NCBI GenBank assembly: GCA_018061225.1
Contig: JAGOUK010000003.1
Span: forward strand, 1 to 22,224
Reading direction: 5' to 3'
Length of the DNA stretch: 22,224 nt
Source: Candidatus Omnitrophota bacterium
Lineage (GTDB): Bacteria > Omnitrophota > Gorgyraeia > 2-02-FULL-51-18 > JAGOUK01
Within the stretch, counting starts at the first letter, position 1. Every line of letters starts with the position of its first letter. The notes under the pieces were generated by a model. It made no database searches, was not told the origin of the DNA, and worked only from the letters and a program-made list of their open reading frames with translations. Shown here piece by piece: positions 20,723 to 22,224 of this stretch. The position numbers were made by a program, and so were the translations under genes.

Positions 20723-22224
20723 GACGATGGGTTGGCGGGAGGGCCCTGAAGCGTGAAGCCGCTCATCGTTTCGCTCAGGCGCCGGGCAATTTTTTGCGCC
20801 ATCTCGATCTCAGACGCTTCGAAGGTCTTGTGATACGTCAGGGTTGAAAGATTGAGAACGCCGATCGGGGTGGACTGTTTCCACAGGGGGATGCAAGCGA
20901 GCGACTTCACGGACATGCGCCCGCCATCTTCCTCACGCATCCGCGACACGCAGATGGTTTTGAGCTCTTTGAGCGACATGCCCGCCATCCCCTCACCCAT
21001 CCCAAAACTGCGGCCCGAAAAGGGATACACGCGATATCCCTTGGCGGCAAAGGTCCTGAGACGTTTTTGGCCGTGATCCAGGATCATCAATGATGCCCGT
21101 TCGACGCCGGTCAGGTCCAAAAAAACGTTTAGGTAACGGTCCAGCGACTCTTCCCATTGGGCGGTGCGGTCCGGCGAAAGCTCGTTCTGGATCGCCGCCA
21201 CAAGCTTCGCATGCCTTTGGTTGCGTAAAAAATTCTGCAGTCCGAATAAAGAACCGCTGAGGATTTTGGAGAATCGTTCGATCAACTTGATCCGGTCGTG
21301 ACTCAGATTGACTCCGGTCCCTGACGCGGTCCAAACAAACCCGATCGACTCATCATGAAACGCCAACGGAAAAAACGCGTACTCCGATGCGCGGTCCAGC
21401 CCGGAAGCCGCAAACACCGTCTCCAGATCATCCGCGGTCTGGTGACGCACCACTTTACGGAAAGGAGCTTCAAAAAGACTTTCACGGTGATCCGGCACAA
21501 GCAGCGAGAGGCGGCATTCGGCCGTGAGTTCCGCCCGCATGACAGAACGGTCCTTCCGGGGCGAGTAGACTCTGATCTTGGTTTTGCGCTCGTCCAGCAG
21601 ACCACATTTGATTTCGCATTCAGCCGGAAGCACCTTGGTCATGGATTTAAAAAACATCCTCAAGGCCGATGGAATGTCCCGCGCGTTCTCAAGGCGTCGG
21701 GTCAGCTCGTACACTTCTCTGTAATGTGTGGATGAGTCCGTGATCTTGCGGTTAATCTTCGAGACCGACAGATCAATTTCTGCAAATTTCTTGGAGCTTA
21801 ACGAAAAAAGGTCCTGTTCCAAAGATTCTATCTGCCGCCGCATCGCGTCGTTTTCTTTGCGAGCCTCCTCAGATCGGACCCCCCAATGCCGCTGCATGTC
21901 CCGGTAATAAGCCGCCGCCATAACTGAGCTTCCGTACTGCGCGAGATCGTCAAAGGCTAACAGGATATCCGCGGATAGAGGCTCGACACCTCCAGAAACC
22001 TCGCGTATCGCGGTCACGCAGGCCTCCCGAAACAAATGTACGCAGAGAAGAACTTCTTCAAAGGGAGTGGATAATTCAAAAAAGGCGCGGGAGGTGCGCT
22101 CGAGTTCTTGCGCAAAGCGTGTCATGTCCAAATCGACGAGGCATGCGAGGTATTGCCGAGTGAGCGGCCCAAGAACCCGGCTCACGCGCGCTTCGGTGAG
22201 GAGTGGGCGGTTATCAAAATGCCG
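20719..22224 (-). CDS. GAF-domain protein with helical N-terminal region, 5' end probably outside the window
   Basis: At least 488 residues. The N-terminal 110 residues are helical and RsbR/RsbT-like in feel (LTRQYLACLVDLDMTRFAQELE...), followed by a short coiled coil (about 110-145). GAF-like domain 1 covers about 160-305 and GAF domain 2 about 320-480 (ERASLMILDHGQKRLRTFAAKG, GEGMAGMSLKELKTICVS, SVKSLACIPLWKQSTPIGVLNLST are classical GAF strands and loops). No kinase, GGDEF or HTH domain follows, so it is a sensor or adaptor without output. The first start visible is GTG at 22185, but it has no ribosome site and the frame stays open to the edge with plausible residues (RPLLTEAR), so the true start is probably beyond 22224. 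Coupled to the helicase gene by ATGA. Confidence 0.75.
   Translation of the reverse strand, partial: RHFDNRPLLTEARVSRVLGPLTRQYLACLVDLDMTRFAQELERTSRAFFELSTPFEEVLLCVHLFREACVTAIREVSGGVEPLSADILLAFDDLAQYGSSVMAAAYYRDMQRHWGVRSEEARKENDAMRRQIESLEQDLFSLSSKKFAEIDLSVSKINRKITDSSTHYREVYELTRRLENARDIPSALRMFFKSMTKVLPAECEIKCGLLDERKTKIRVYSPRKDRSVMRAELTAECRLSLLVPDHRESLFEAPFRKVVRHQTADDLETVFAASGLDRASEYAFFPLAFHDESIGFVWTASGTGVNLSHDRIKLIERFSKILSGSLFGLQNFLRNQRHAKLVAAIQNELSPDRTAQWEESLDRYLNVFLDLTGVERASLMILDHGQKRLRTFAAKGYRVYPFSGRSFGMGEGMAGMSLKELKTICVSRMREEDGGRMSVKSLACIPLWKQSTPIGVLNLSTLTYHKTFEASEIEMAQKIARRLSETMSGFTLQGPPANPSS

Noticed and set aside
1..22224. CRISPR arrays, tRNA/rRNA genes, insertion sequences, att sites, riboswitches
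   Set aside because: I read for spaced direct repeats, cloverleaf ends, transposase motifs and long structured leaders and found none.

Overview
The window is ordinary, densely coded bacterial chromosome: about twenty genes, short AT-rich spacers, no rRNA, tRNA, CRISPR array, transposase or phage gene that I can see. The gene content points to a free-living Gram-negative, probably aerobic bacterium. It has a type II (Gram-negative-like) citrate synthase, the two heme A enzymes CtaA and CtaB that serve aa3-type terminal oxidases, a full two-enzyme glutathione pathway, a PilZ (c-di-GMP) protein and a chemoreceptor-like membrane protein. Gene order matches no textbook model organism I know, so an under-sampled lineage is possible, but I cannot place it from sequence alone.

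Left part (1-6528). The 3' end of a STAS-domain gene enters on the + strand. Facing it, on the - strand, lies a run ending in a small ribbon-helix-helix regulator. Upstream of that come metF (methylene-tetrahydrofolate reductase), a class I/II aminotransferase, and a very large membrane-anchored coiled-coil protein. That protein carries two tandem PilJ-like sensor modules and an EF-hand-like loop. A small secreted orphan protein is transcribed divergently from it across a 146-bp AT-rich spacer.

Middle (6553-11687, all - strand). Citrate synthase (gltA) and a PilZ protein each have a recognisable sigma70-like promoter. Behind them is a tight six-gene run: HAD hydrolase, inositol-monophosphatase-family enzyme, PaaI-like thioesterase, 4-OT-type tautomerase, double-ACT protein, and an exported SNase-fold protein whose catalytic residues are mostly replaced.

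Right part (11761-22224). A NodI/NodJ-YadGH-type ABC exporter (+) converges on gshA (-). gshA is divergent from gshB (+) with only 28 bp between them. gshB converges on, and overlaps by 14 bp, the last gene of a - strand run: GAF-domain protein, uvrD-like helicase, MFS exporter, ctaA, ctaB. Most junctions in this run are translationally coupled (ATGA or similar).

A recurring feature is the absence of a Shine-Dalgarno sequence at genes that seem to have their own promoter, with a -10-like box only 6-8 bp upstream of the start codon (the coiled-coil gene, the HAD gene, gshB). This suggests leaderless transcripts. Genes inside operons more often carry a GGAG-type site. The least explained element is the duplicated-sensor/EF-hand/coiled-coil protein with its divergent secreted partner.
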